Source: Bauldia litoralis
GTDB lineage: Bacteria > Pseudomonadota > Alphaproteobacteria > Rhizobiales > Kaistiaceae
Length of the DNA: 64,000 nucleotides
Reading direction: 5' to 3'
Assembly (NCBI RefSeq): GCF_900104485.1
Contig: NZ_FMXQ01000004.1
Span: 248,001 to 312,000 of the forward strand
Shown here: positions 8,522 through 17,505 of the stretch, piece after piece
How the letters are laid out: every line of letters begins with the position of its first letter
Numbering within the stretch: the stretch's first letter is position 1
Notes under the pieces: model-generated
Database searches by the model: none
The model's input: the letters and a program-made list of their open reading frames with translations, nothing else
What the model was told of the DNA's origin: nothing
Position numbers and translations under genes: made by a program

Positions 8522-9964
8522 CTATCCTGCGGATTTCATCCGGCCGACCGTTCCCGTGGTCGAATGCCCGGGCAGTAATGGAATCAGTTCGACCCGGCCG
8601 CCATTGGCCTTCACCACATCGCCGCCGACCACTTCGTTTTCCGCGTAGTCCGCGCCCTTGAACAAGACATCGGGCAGGACGGCGCCGATGAGGTCCGCCG
8701 GCGTATCCTCCTCGAAGGGAACGACGAGGTCGACGAACCGCAGCGCCGCAAGGACCGCGGCCCGGGTTTCGGCGTCCTGGACGGGGCGACCGGGCCCCTT
8801 GAGGCGCTTCGCCGAGGCATCGCTGTTGATGCCGACCACCAGCCGGTCGACGCGGCGCGATGCCTGCTCCAGCGAATGCAGGTGGCCCCGGTGGAGAAGG
8901 TCGAAACACCCGTTGGTGAAGCCGACCAGCAGGCCCTGGCTTTTCCAGTGGCCGACCTGGTCGAGCCCTTCCTGGCGGGCGAGCACGTTGGCCGAGGCCT
9001 CGACGCCCAGCGCCTGCTTGAGTTCGCGCGGGTGAACGGTCGCCGTGCCCGGCTTGGCGACCGCGACACCCGCCGCCGCATTGGCGAGACGCACCGCGTC
9101 GGCAAGCGGTACGCCGATCGCCATCGCCGCAGCAAGGGTGGCGACCACCGTGTCGCCGGCGCCGGTGACATCGAAGACCCGGCGGTTTTCGGCCCGAACG
9201 TGAAGCGCGTCGGCGTTGTGCGCGACCAGCGTCATGCCGGCGTGGCCGCGGGTGACGAGGATGGCGTCGAGCCCGCAGGTTTCCAGCACGCTGCGGCAGG
9301 CCTCTTCCGCTGCCGCGTCGCTGTCGACCGGCCGGCCAGTGAAGCGTTCGAGTTCAAGCGTATTCGGGGTCACCAGGGTCGCCCCGGCAAAGACGGCGGC
9401 CTGCGGCTTCTTGGGATCGGCGATCACCGGGGTCCCGGCCTCCCGCGCCGCGCCGATCAGGCTGGCGATCGTCTTGGCGCCGAGGACGCCCTTGGCATAG
9501 TCGGAGAGGATCACCACGTCGGCGTCCGGCAGCGCCTCGCGGGCGGCAGCGAGCAGGTCCCGGGCGACGGAGGCCGGAAGATCGTCGACCGCCTCGGCGT
9601 CGACCCGGAGCAACTGGTGCCAGCCGCTGAGATAGCGGGTCTTGACCGTCGTCGGCCGGCTCTCGTCCTCGATCAGGCGGCAGGTCAGGCGTTCGAAACC
9701 GTCGCAGAACCGGCGGAGTTCCTCGGCTCCGCTGTCGGCGCCCGCGACCCCGACAAGGGTCACGGAGGCGCCATAGGCGAGGAGATTGGCGGCGACGTTG
9801 CCGGCGCCGCCGAGCAGCGACCGCTCGCGGGTGTGATTAAGCACCGGCACCGGCGCTTCCGGCGAGACGCGGCGGACGGTGCCCTCGACAAAGCGATCGA
9901 GCAGGACATCGCCGATGACGAGGACCTTCGCTTGAGCGAGACGGTCTATGAGGCTAGCATCCAT
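8522..9964 (-). CDS. hldE: Bifunctional heptose-7-phosphate kinase / heptose-1-phosphate adenylyltransferase (HldE)
   Basis: A 480-residue cytoplasmic two-domain enzyme making ADP-D-glycero-D-manno-heptose for LPS inner core. Residues 1-320 form a ribokinase-fold kinase with the anion-hole/catalytic motif DVTGAGD (265-271). Residues 345-480 form a nucleotidylyltransferase with FTNGCFDLLHRGH (349-361, the HxGH motif). Length equals the usual fused enzyme. I chose the ATG complement at 9962-9964, directly before the kinase domain (MDASLIDRLAQAKVLVIGD). It is divergent from gmhA with only 48 bp between the starts, so they probably share a promoter region. Confidence 0.95.
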   Translation of the reverse strand: MDASLIDRLAQAKVLVIGDVLLDRFVEGTVRRVSPEAPVPVLNHTRERSLLGGAGNVAANLLAYGASVTLVGVAGADSGAEELRRFCDGFERLTCRLIEDESRPTTVKTRYLSGWHQLLRVDAEAVDDLPASVARDLLAAAREALPDADVVILSDYAKGVLGAKTIASLIGAAREAGTPVIADPKKPQAAVFAGATLVTPNTLELERFTGRPVDSDAAAEEACRSVLETCGLDAILVTRGHAGMTLVAHNADALHVRAENRRVFDVTGAGDTVVATLAAAMAIGVPLADAVRLANAAAGVAVAKPGTATVHPRELKQALGVEASANVLARQEGLDQVGHWKSQGLLVGFTNGCFDLLHRGHLHSLEQASRRVDRLVVGINSDASAKRLKGPGRPVQDAETRAAVLAALRFVDLVVPFEEDTPADLIGAVLPDVLFKGADYAENEVVGGDVVKANGGRVELIPLLPGHSTTGTVGRMKSAG

Positions 9965-10012
9965 CGCCGTTTGGACCGGTTTCCTGCCACTTTCCCTGAA
10001 GGCCGAATCAAT

Positions 10013-10612
10013 TTGAAATCCGACCGCGCCGCGGTGACGGCTGAATTCACCCGCCGCTATCAAGAACACCTTGCCGTCTTCGAGCGATCGCAAGGATTGC
10101 TCGCGCCGACGGCGGCGCTCGCCGAAGCGGCTATATCGGTGCTGGAAGCCGGGGGCAAGCTTCTCTTCTGCGGCAACGGCGGCAGCGCTGCCGATGCGCA
10201 GCATATCGCGACCGAGTGTACGATCCGTTTCGAGACCACGCGAAAGGGGCTTCCGGCGATTGCGCTGACCACCGACAGCTCGGCGCTGACGGCGGCCAGC
10301 AACGATCTTGGCTATGAACAGGTCTTCGCCCGCCAGGTCGAGGCGCTCGGCCGGCCCGGCGACATGCTGGTCGGACTCACCACCTCCGGCACCTCGGCCA
10401 ACGTCACCGCGGCACTGGTTGCGGCACGCGCGGGCGGGCTTGCGACGGCCTGCCTGACGGGCCGGGACGGCGGCGAGATAGCCGCCGGACGGCTCGCCGA
10501 TCACTGCCTTGTTGTCCCGTCGCAAATCACTGCCCATATCCAGGAAGTGCATATCTTCCTCGGCCATCTCCTCTGCGCCGCGATCGACGACGCCTTCACC
10601 GACAGGGAATGA
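10013..10612 (+). CDS. gmhA: Phosphoheptose isomerase (GmhA)
   Basis: A 199-residue SIS-domain isomerase converting sedoheptulose 7-phosphate to D-glycero-D-manno-heptose 7-phosphate. It shows the family substrate loop CGNGGSAADAQHIATE, the second phosphate loop TTSGTSANV, and the late catalytic His region (IQEVHIFLGH). I propose TTG 10013 (preceded by GAAGG 9 nt upstream), giving an N-terminus like other GmhA proteins; GTG 10034 is the alternative. It heads a (+) unit gmhA-gmhB-waaC. Confidence 0.9.
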   Translation: MKSDRAAVTAEFTRRYQEHLAVFERSQGLLAPTAALAEAAISVLEAGGKLLFCGNGGSAADAQHIATECTIRFETTRKGLPAIALTTDSSALTAASNDLGYEQVFARQVEALGRPGDMLVGLTTSGTSANVTAALVAARAGGLATACLTGRDGGEIAAGRLADHCLVVPSQITAHIQEVHIFLGHLLCAAIDDAFTDRE

Positions 10613-10618
10613 ATTCCG

Positions 10619-11206
10619 GTGAGCGATGACATGCATCGCGTCCATCTTGCCGACGCGCCACGGCGGCATTGCCCGGCGCTGTTCCTGGATCGCGACGGCA
10701 CCATCCTCGACGATCCCGGCTACCTGTCGGATCCCGACAAGGTGGCGGTTTTCTCCGGTGCCGCGCCTGCGCTCCGCCGCTTCGCCGAGGCCGGCTATGC
10801 GCTGGTGCTGGTGACCAACCAGTCCGGCATCGGGCGCGGGCTTTTCGGCTGGGCCGACTACGACCGGGTTGCCGCGCGGATGCGCCAGGCGCTGGCCGCC
10901 GAGGGCGTCATCCTCGACGCCGAATGCGCCTGCGGCCATGCGCCGGCGGAAGGCGCAACCTGCGGCTGGCGGAAGCCCGCGCCGGGAATGCTTCTCCAGG
11001 CGGCGAAGGACCTCGACATCGACCTCGCCGCCTCGTTGATGGTCGGCGACATGCCGGGCGACCTCCAGGCGGCCGAGGCCGCCGGTGTCGGTCGCGCGGT
11101 ACATGTCCTCACCGGCCACGGCGCCGACCAGCGGCCCGGGCGCACGGACTGGGGCGTCTCGATCCCGCTCGACCTTGTCGACAACCTCGCGGCGCTGTCG
11201 CCATGA
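10619..11206 (+). CDS. gmhB: D-glycero-D-manno-heptose 1,7-bisphosphate phosphatase (GmhB)
   Basis: A 195-residue HAD-superfamily phosphatase that removes the 7-phosphate before HldE adenylylation. It has the HAD nucleophile motif FLDRDGTIL, the Thr/Ser motif VTNQSG, RKPAPGM, and the acidic motif VGDMPGD. A GTG start lies 6 nt after gmhA. The usual zinc motif (CxH...CxC) is altered: the sequence reads CACGHAP...CGW, so the last Cys is Trp and an extra Cys precedes. Metal binding may be changed or lost. The stop overlaps waaC by 4 nt. Confidence 0.92.
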   Translation: MSDDMHRVHLADAPRRHCPALFLDRDGTILDDPGYLSDPDKVAVFSGAAPALRRFAEAGYALVLVTNQSGIGRGLFGWADYDRVAARMRQALAAEGVILDAECACGHAPAEGATCGWRKPAPGMLLQAAKDLDIDLAASLMVGDMPGDLQAAEAAGVGRAVHVLTGHGADQRPGRTDWGVSIPLDLVDNLAALSP

Positions 11207-12225
11207 AGATCCTGATCGTCAAGCTGACGTCCTTCGGCGATGTCATCCACACCTTCCCGGCGATCAGCGATCTGCGGTCGCAACGCCCGGATATCCAGAT
11301 CGACTGGCTGGTCGAGGACTCCTTCGCCCCCTTCGTGGCGTTGCATCCCGCCGTCTCGACAATTCACCCGGCGTCGTTTCGCAGGCTGCGGTCGCCGCCA
11401 AGCCGCTGGACGCGGCTGCCGATGGAGGCAATCCGCCTCGGCCGCGCCTTGCGGGCGGCGCGCTACGATTACGTCGTCGACATGCAGGGGCTGCTGAAGA
11501 GCGCGATCCCGGCACTGCTGGCCGGCAGGGGGGTCGCCGGCTACGACACCGACAGCGCCCGCGAGCGGGCCGCCAGCCGGCTCTATCGCTGGGGAATTCC
11601 CGTACCCCGGGCAATGCACGCGGTCGAGCGCAGCCGGCGTCTTCTGGCCGCCGCCGTTGGCTATACCGTGCCGGCGGGGCAGGGGCGCTACGGCCTGCGC
11701 GTCCTTGACGGGCGCGACAGCGCGCTGCCCAAGCCCTACGCCATCGCCATGCATGCGGCGAGCTGGGAGACCAAGCTCTGGCCGGAGCGCAACTGGCGCG
11801 GCGTGCTGGAGGAGATCACCGCTGGCGGCCGGTCGGTCGTCCTGCCCTGGGGCTCGCCGGACGAGAAGGCGCGGGCCGAGCGGCTGGCGGTCGATATCGA
11901 CGGCGTCCACGTCATGCGCTCGATGCTGTCTGGGGCCGATCTCGCCCGTGTCGTCAGCGGCGCCGAATTCGCCATCGGTCTCGACTCGGGCCTGATGCAC
12001 CTCGCCACCGCGCTCGACGTGCCGGGCATCTGGCTGTTCGGGCCGACCGACCCGGGGCTCACCGGTCCCTATGGCAAGGACCAGACGGTGCTCGCCTCAC
12101 GCTATCCAGAGGCGCCATGCCGCCGCCGCACCTGCGACCGCGAACCGGGCGGCCATTGCTGCATGCAGGCGATCGATCCCTACGATGTTGTCGCTGCGAT
12201 CCAGGCGCTGACCAGCCAGTCGTGA
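11203..12225 (+). CDS. waaC: LPS heptosyltransferase I-type glycosyltransferase, family 9
   Basis: A 340-residue GT9 enzyme acting at the cytoplasmic face of the inner membrane, adding heptose to the Kdo-lipid A core from ADP-heptose. It has the family start MKILIVKLTSFGDVIHTFPA, a GT-B double Rossmann fold, and the C-terminal nucleotide-sugar motif GLDSGLMHLATALDVP followed by FGPTDP. Its ATG overlaps the gmhB stop. The linkage with gmhA, gmhB and hldE supports heptosyltransferase I rather than another GT9. A Cys-rich C-terminal tail (CRRRTCD..CCM) is present. Confidence 0.92.
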   Translation: MKILIVKLTSFGDVIHTFPAISDLRSQRPDIQIDWLVEDSFAPFVALHPAVSTIHPASFRRLRSPPSRWTRLPMEAIRLGRALRAARYDYVVDMQGLLKSAIPALLAGRGVAGYDTDSARERAASRLYRWGIPVPRAMHAVERSRRLLAAAVGYTVPAGQGRYGLRVLDGRDSALPKPYAIAMHAASWETKLWPERNWRGVLEEITAGGRSVVLPWGSPDEKARAERLAVDIDGVHVMRSMLSGADLARVVSGAEFAIGLDSGLMHLATALDVPGIWLFGPTDPGLTGPYGKDQTVLASRYPEAPCRRRTCDREPGGHCCMQAIDPYDVVAAIQALTSQS

Positions 12226-12505
12226 TGGTGCGGGGCCGCAGCGTCGTTGCGTGCATCGACCCGCGCGCGCCGCGACAATAATTGGCGTCGAAAACGGGAT
12301 GCTGACGCGGTGGAGATACCCTGCGGTCCTGCGACGTCTTGCCTAAAAAACCTACGGGAAGTTTTGCCTACCGACCGGGTCGACGTGCCGCCCCGCGAGG
12401 GAGCGTCTTTCCTTGCGCACTTGATCGAGATCACGGCGGCGACATCGCTCCGGGTAGATGGTGACCAAGCGGCGACAGTGAATGCCACACAACAGGAGAT
12501 GTCTC

Positions 12506-12877
12506 GTGAGAAACAGGAATATCGCGCTTGCCACGAGCCTGATCGTGGCGACGGCAGCAGCTGCGACATCTGCCCTCGCGCAGGCCGGGGAAAGCCCGGA
12601 CCGATACGGCCCATACTATTACGGGCATGACATGATGTGGGGCGGTGGCCAGTGGGGAGGGTTTGGTATGGTCCTTGGACCGATTTTCATGATTCTGATA
12701 CTGCTCGGAATCGTTGCCGGGATCATCTATCTTGTGCGCCTGTTCGGCGGGACCGCCCCAGGCGGCAGCGGCCATGCTGCGCATGATCGTGCCCTGGCGC
12801 TCCTCAAGGAACGCTATGCCAAGGGTGAAATCGACTCCGGGGAATTTGCAGAACGCAAGAAGCTGCTGGCCGACTAA
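12506..12877 (+). CDS. Small exported/membrane protein with C-terminal SHOCT domain
   Basis: A 123-residue protein. An N-terminal signal peptide (MRNRNIALATSLIVATAAAA, then TSALA) is followed by a Gly/Trp/Tyr-rich stretch (YYYGHDMMWGGGQWGG), one transmembrane helix (about residues 50-73) and a SHOCT motif (ALLKERYAKGEIDSGEFAERK). SHOCT segments are short oligomerisation modules of unknown detailed role. I prefer GTG 12506 because AGGAG lies 7 nt upstream and it gives a proper signal peptide; ATG 12482 would add 8 residues. It is unrelated to the heptose genes flanking it. The 12226-12505 gap holds only two TTGCCTA direct repeats 25 bp apart. Confidence 0.8.
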   Translation: MRNRNIALATSLIVATAAAATSALAQAGESPDRYGPYYYGHDMMWGGGQWGGFGMVLGPIFMILILLGIVAGIIYLVRLFGGTAPGGSGHAAHDRALALLKERYAKGEIDSGEFAERKKLLAD

Positions 12878-13126
12878 GCGCGCGTCCAGCGCCGACAGCG
12901 CGAGGCCATTGAGCGGCCACCTGCACCGTTCCATGTTTCGCCGCGCGGCTTCGCCGGTCCGAGCCTGCTCGCCATAGGGCTGTTCGAGCCGTTTGGCCAG
13001 CATCCGCCGCTGAACCGGCCGAGCAAGCGCACCGGCGAAGGCATCGACCTCACCTTGTCCACTCCTTGGCGGACCGGATGGGGCATGCGTGGCGGCGCTG
13101 CGTCCGTTTCATCTTCTGACCCATGA
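12878..13126 (+). other. Open frame continuing after the SHOCT stop, possible gene remnant
   Basis: Directly after the SHOCT stop the same frame stays open for about 80 codons to a TGA near 13124-13126, with GC-rich third positions like real genes, but it has no credible start codon or ribosome site. The translation (including GFAGPSLLAIGLFEPFGQH) is not one I recognise. It could be the 3' remnant of a lost gene or chance in high-GC DNA. Confidence 0.22.
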
Positions 13127-13153
13127 CCATGGGCTGGCGGCGGGCCGAACCGC

Positions 13154-14098
13154 TCAGGCGTCGGGAAGGTTTGCGCCCAACGTCTCGGCGACGCCTTCCT
13201 CGATCGGCGTGAAGGTCTCGGCGTAGCCGTCGCGGCGCAGGCGTTCGATGTCGGCTTCGGTGACCGGCTGGTAGGCGTCGCGGAGGTCGTCGGGGAAGGG
13301 GATGTAGTCGATCTTGCCCTTGCCGTGGAAATCGATCACCGCGCCGGCGACGTCGTTGAAGGTGCGGCTCTGGCCGGTGCCGACATTATAGACGCCGTTG
13401 GCGGTGCGCGACTCCCAAGCCCACAGGTTGACCTGGACCGCATCGCCGACAAAGACGAAATCGCGCCGGTGCTCGCCGTCGTTGAAGCCGTGCGAGGCGC
13501 CGAAGACCTTGATGACGCCGTCCTCGTTCGCCTGGCGGCTGAAGTGCTGGATGACGCTGGCCATCCGCCCCTTGTGGGCCTCGTGCGGCCCGTAGACGTT
13601 GAAGTAGCGCAGGCCGACGACACGGGCGGTCAGGTCGTCCTGGCGGGCCACCCACTGGTCGAAAAGCAGCTTCGACCAGCCATAGACGTTGAGCGGACGT
13701 AGGCCGTCATTGGTCTCGGTGAAATCGGAAGAGCCGCCATAGACGGCGGCCGACGAGGCGTAGATCAGCGGCACGCCACGCGACTGGCACCAGGCGAAGA
13801 CTTCCTTGGAGAAGGTGAAGTTGGTGTCGAGCATGTAGCGCCCGTCCCACTCGGTGGTGTCGGAGCAGGCGCCCTGATGGAAAACCGCCCGGACCGGCCC
13901 GAAATCGGCATTCTCGCCGATCCGCTCGCGGAAATCCGCGTGGTCGATGTAGTCGGCGATGCGGGCCGTGGCGAGGTTGCGGAAGCGGTGGCCGTCGCTC
14001 AGGTCGTCGACGACGATGATGTTGTCATGGCCGAGGCCGTTGAGGGCGTGGACCAGATTCGAGCCGATGAAGCCGGCGCCGCCGGTGACGATGAACAT
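13154..14098 (-). CDS. hldD: ADP-L-glycero-D-manno-heptose 6-epimerase (HldD)
   Basis: A 314-residue extended SDR catalysing the last step of ADP-L-glycero-D-manno-heptose synthesis. It has the Rossmann motif VTGGAGFIG (residues 4-12), catalytic Ser in YASSAAVYGG, Tyr139/Lys143 in NVYGWSK, and hallmark segments EGAC-like HQGACSDTTEWDGRYM, RYFNVYGPHEAHKG and RRDFVFVGD, all matching enterobacterial HldD. I chose the start at 14098 because it begins right at MFIVTGG. It completes the heptose pathway but lies about 900 bp from waaC on the opposite strand. Confidence 0.95.
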   Translation of the reverse strand: MFIVTGGAGFIGSNLVHALNGLGHDNIIVVDDLSDGHRFRNLATARIADYIDHADFRERIGENADFGPVRAVFHQGACSDTTEWDGRYMLDTNFTFSKEVFAWCQSRGVPLIYASSAAVYGGSSDFTETNDGLRPLNVYGWSKLLFDQWVARQDDLTARVVGLRYFNVYGPHEAHKGRMASVIQHFSRQANEDGVIKVFGASHGFNDGEHRRDFVFVGDAVQVNLWAWESRTANGVYNVGTGQSRTFNDVAGAVIDFHGKGKIDYIPFPDDLRDAYQPVTEADIERLRRDGYAETFTPIEEGVAETLGANLPDA

Positions 14099-14296
14099 GG
14101 CCGGTTTGATGGCCTGTGGACGGGGCGAATGCAAGGGGGAGGACAGACTCGTCGATACCGGTCTTGTCACGGGCGAGACGATCTGCCCCGGCGACTTAGC
14201 TTGCGGCGGCGGGCAGGCCTCGGGAGGCCGGGTATTGCGAATGGTTCGCGCCGGGCTAGATACCTATGGTGAACGCTCGACATAGGGGAGGAAGTC

Positions 14297-16108
14297 ATGA
14301 AGAACGCGTGCCTGTCGACCGTGCTGGCGCTGTCGATGCTGCCTTGCGCGGCATTCGCCCAGGACGTTGCCGATACGATCTATTCGGGCGGGCCTATTCT
14401 CACGATCGACGATTCGGACCCCGTCGCCGAAGCGGTTGCTGTGAAAGATGGCCGCATCATCGCCGTCGGGGCCCTGAACGACGTCATGGCCCATCAGGAC
14501 GATCAGACCAGGATGGTCGGCCTTTCGGGTCGCGCGATGTTGCCGGGGTTCGTCGACAGCCACGGTCACGTCGTCATGGGCGGCCTGCAGGCCCTGTCTG
14601 CAAACCTGCTTGCGCCGCCCGATGGCGAAGTAGCCGACATCGCGAGCCTGCAGGCGACGCTGAGGTCATGGGCCGAGGAGAACGCAGAAGCGGTCGACAA
14701 GGTGAAGATGATCGTCGGTTTTGGCTACGACAACGCGCAACTGGTGGAGTTGCGGCATCCGACCAAAGAAGACCTTGATGCTGTGTCGACGGACCTTCCG
14801 ATCATCATCGTCCACCAGTCCGGCCACCTTGGGGTCGCGAATTCCAGGGCTCTGGAGCTGGCGGGCATCGATGCTTCCACGCCCGATCCTGCGGGTGGGG
14901 TGATCCAGCGCGGCGCGGACGGCGAGCCCTCCGGTGTCCTCGAGGAATACGCGTTCTTTGCCGTTCTGGTCCCGATGATCGGCGAACTCGGGCCCGATGG
15001 ACTGACGGCTTTCGCGCGGGCGGGTGCCGACCTGTGGGCGAGCTTCGGCTACACCACGGCCCAGGATGGCCGGTCTTCCGCAGGCATCGTGAAGGCGCTG
15101 AACGCCGTCGATGCTTCAGGTGACCTGCCGGTCGATGTCGTCGCCTATCCGGATGTGCTGGAAGACCGGGCGTTTATCGAGGCGAACGTTTCGATGGACT
15201 ATGCGGGCAAGGTACGGGTCGGCGGCTGCAAGCTGACCATCGACGGGTCCCCGCAGGGATTCACCGCGCTCAGGGACCGTCCTTACTACGATCCGGTCGG
15301 CGATTACCCACCGGGTTATGCCGGCTATGCCTCCGTCACCATGGAGCAGGTCCAGGATGCCGTGAACTGGTGCTACGAGCACGGCTTTCAGATTCTCACG
15401 CATGCGAATGGCGAAGGCGCCTCGGACATGCTGATCGCGGCGATCGGAGCGGCTCAGGCGGAATATGGAGACCCGGGAAACCGCCCGGTCCTGATCCACG
15501 GACAGTTCCTGCGCGAGGACCAGATCGACAGCTACAAGCGGCTTGGCGTCTTCCCGTCATTGTTCCCCATGCATACTTTCTACTGGGGTGACTGGCACCG
15601 CGATCACACGGTCGGGCCGGTGAACGCCGAAAACATTTCGCCGACCGGCTGGGTCCGGCAGCGCGACATGATGTTCGGCTCCCATCACGACGCGCCCGTG
15701 GCGTTTCCCGACAGCATGCGCATCCTTTCCGCCACGGTTACCCGACGGACGCGATCGGGCGACATCCTTGGCCCGCATCAGCGCGTCGACGTGTTGACGG
15801 CCCTGAAGGCGATGACGATCTGGCCGGCGTATCAGCACTTCGAAGAGGATCGGAAGGGCTCGATCGAGGTCGGAAAGCTGGCCGATTTCGTCATTCTCTC
15901 GGACGACCCGACCGCGGTCGATCCCGAGACGCTTGCCGACCTTCAGGTACTGGTCACCATCAAGGACGACACGGTCATCTACGAGGCGGACGAGGAAGAG
16001 CGTCGCGGTGACCTAGTTCCATCGTTGCCCTTCAGCGGCGGCGACCCGGAGGTCGCGCACCAGTTCCTGCACGCCATGTACGAAGGCATGAGCCAGATCG
16101 CGCAATAA
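14297..16108 (+). CDS. Exported YtcJ-like metal-dependent amidohydrolase
   Basis: A 603-residue amidohydrolase with a signal peptide (MKNACLSTVLALSMLPCAAFA) and so probably periplasmic. The amidohydrolase fold shows an N-terminal beta domain, the metal motif PGFVDSHGH, a His-bearing segment ILTHANGEGASD and the C-terminal closure GSIEVGKLADFVIL. YtcJ-like enzymes hydrolyse amides or related bonds, but no substrate can be assigned. ATG 14297 follows a strong GGGGAGGAAG ribosome site. Its codon use includes slightly fewer G/C third positions than its neighbours. It appears to be transcribed alone and is convergent with korB. Confidence 0.9.
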   Translation: MKNACLSTVLALSMLPCAAFAQDVADTIYSGGPILTIDDSDPVAEAVAVKDGRIIAVGALNDVMAHQDDQTRMVGLSGRAMLPGFVDSHGHVVMGGLQALSANLLAPPDGEVADIASLQATLRSWAEENAEAVDKVKMIVGFGYDNAQLVELRHPTKEDLDAVSTDLPIIIVHQSGHLGVANSRALELAGIDASTPDPAGGVIQRGADGEPSGVLEEYAFFAVLVPMIGELGPDGLTAFARAGADLWASFGYTTAQDGRSSAGIVKALNAVDASGDLPVDVVAYPDVLEDRAFIEANVSMDYAGKVRVGGCKLTIDGSPQGFTALRDRPYYDPVGDYPPGYAGYASVTMEQVQDAVNWCYEHGFQILTHANGEGASDMLIAAIGAAQAEYGDPGNRPVLIHGQFLREDQIDSYKRLGVFPSLFPMHTFYWGDWHRDHTVGPVNAENISPTGWVRQRDMMFGSHHDAPVAFPDSMRILSATVTRRTRSGDILGPHQRVDVLTALKAMTIWPAYQHFEEDRKGSIEVGKLADFVILSDDPTAVDPETLADLQVLVTIKDDTVIYEADEEERRGDLVPSLPFSGGDPEVAHQFLHAMYEGMSQIAQ

Positions 16109-16129
16109 CGATCGCGGGATCCGTGCCGG

Positions 16130-17185
16130 TCAGCGCAAGCTCGCGTTGATCGCGGCGAGCGCGTTCGGGCCGGGGCAGAGGTCTTCCTCGCCGAGGCGGT
16201 TGAGCGGTGTGTCGACGGTGTTCATCCGGTCGTTGAGGTCGCCCGGCGCGTCGTCGATGTAGAGCAGGCCGGTGACGACCTCGCCCCTGGCCTGGTGGGT
16301 CTGGATATAGGACATCGCGGCGAGGCGGTCGGTCGGGTCGTAGTCCGCCTCGATCTTGCGGAGCTTCAGCACCGTGCCGTCATGCTGGGTGACGTCCTCG
16401 ACCGAGCCGGGCTCGTAATCCGTGACGATCTCGTCGCGGCCCTCGATCCAGTCGATGGCGTTGACCGCGTCGTTATGCTCGCGGACATAGTCGAAGCTCT
16501 TGGTCGAGCCGGCGTGGTTGTTGAAGGCGACGCAGGGGCTGATGCAATCGATGAAGGCGACGCCGCGATGGCTGATCGCGGCCTTGATCAGCGGCACCAA
16601 CTGCTTCTTGTCGCCGGAAAAGCCGCGGGCGACGAAGGTCGCGCCGAGCAGCAGCGCCATCGAGACGAGGTCGATCGGCTGGTCCTTGTTGCCGACGCCG
16701 CGCTTCGAGGTCGAGCCGGCGTCGGCGGTGGCCGAGAACTGGCCCTTGGTCAGTCCGTAGACGCCGTTGTTTTCGACGATATAGACCATCTTGACGCCGC
16801 GCCTGAGGCAATGGGCGAACTGGCCGAGGCCGATCGAGGCGGAATCGCCGTCGCCGGAAACGCCGAGATAGATCAGGTCGCGGTTGGCGAGGCTGGCGCC
16901 GGTCGCCACCGACGGCATGCGGCCATGGACGCTGTTGAAGCCGTGGCTCTGGCCGAGGAAATAGGTCGGCGTCTTCGACGAGCAGCCGATGCCCGACATC
17001 TTGGCGACCTTGTGCGGCGGCAGGTCGAGCTCGAAACAGGCCTGGACGATCGCCGCCGAAATCGAGTCATGGCCGCAGCCGGCGCACAGCGTCGACACCG
17101 GCCCCTCATAGTCGCGCCGGGTGAAGCCCAGCCGGTTCTTCGGCAGGTTCGGATGATGGAGCTTTGGCTTGACGAGGTAGGTCAT
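16130..17185 (-). CDS. korB: 2-oxoacid:ferredoxin oxidoreductase, beta subunit
   Basis: A 351-residue ThDP-binding subunit of a 2-oxoacid (probably 2-oxoglutarate) ferredoxin oxidoreductase, which decarboxylates the oxoacid to acyl-CoA and passes electrons to ferredoxin. It has the cluster-associated motif CAGCGHDS, GCSSKTPTYF, the ThDP/Mg motif GDGDSASIG followed by IVENNGVYGLTKGQ, and a C-terminal extension typical of KorB. It should pair with KorA, but its gene is separated from korA by a 772-bp insertion with an antisense DUF559 gene, so a separate promoter or read-through is needed. Confidence 0.93.
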   Translation of the reverse strand: MTYLVKPKLHHPNLPKNRLGFTRRDYEGPVSTLCAGCGHDSISAAIVQACFELDLPPHKVAKMSGIGCSSKTPTYFLGQSHGFNSVHGRMPSVATGASLANRDLIYLGVSGDGDSASIGLGQFAHCLRRGVKMVYIVENNGVYGLTKGQFSATADAGSTSKRGVGNKDQPIDLVSMALLLGATFVARGFSGDKKQLVPLIKAAISHRGVAFIDCISPCVAFNNHAGSTKSFDYVREHNDAVNAIDWIEGRDEIVTDYEPGSVEDVTQHDGTVLKLRKIEADYDPTDRLAAMSYIQTHQARGEVVTGLLYIDDAPGDLNDRMNTVDTPLNRLGEEDLCPGPNALAAINASLR

Positions 17186-17253
17186 GGGGTAGCCACGCGC
17201 GTGTCTGGCGGAGAGGGGTGTTTGTACCGGGGTGAGCGCACGACCGGACAGGC

Positions 17254-17324
17254 TTCGCCCCTCACCCGGATCGATGCGGATTGCATCCGCCTCGATCCGA
17301 CCTCTCCCGATGGGAGAGGTGAAG
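17254..17324. repeat. REP-like palindromic repeat, copy A
   Basis: A 71-bp unit matching copy B (17860-17930) at 69 of 71 bases in the same orientation. It contains two hairpin dyads: GCGGAT-TGC-ATCCGC, and ACCTCTCCC-GAT-GGGAGAGGT (perfect 9-bp arms). It lies in the korB upstream region, about 70 bp before the korB start. Such CCTCTCCC/GGGAGAGG palindromes are widespread intergenic repeats in Rhizobiales. Confidence 0.9.
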
Positions 17325-17437
17325 TGGGCGTGGGTGTTGGCGTGGACGCTGCTGGAAGCGCGGATCGCGTGCGCTGGGTGAGCTTCGGGGTAGGGCCGAC
17401 GCGGCGGCAGGAAGCTTGCTTCGGCCTTCGGTTTGCG

Positions 17438-17505
17438 TCACCTCTCCCATGGGGAGAGGTCGGGTCGAGGGCGGACGAATGTCCGTCGTCGAGCCGGGTG
17501 AGGGG
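17438..17505. repeat. REP-like palindromic repeat, copy C (inverted, diverged)
   Basis: The reverse complement of copies A/B with several substitutions, retaining ACCTCTCCC-ATG-GGGAGAGGT and the terminal CCGGGTGAGGGG. It is inverted relative to both A and B and ends exactly at the base before the proposed DUF559 start codon, so the repeat supplies whatever ribosome site that gene has (GAGGGG, or GAGGG if ATG 17479 is used). Confidence 0.85.

Noticed and set aside
12431-13003. 190-codon minus-strand frame opposite the SHOCT gene
   Set aside because: Shadow of the SHOCT gene and following DNA; no start signal or domain.
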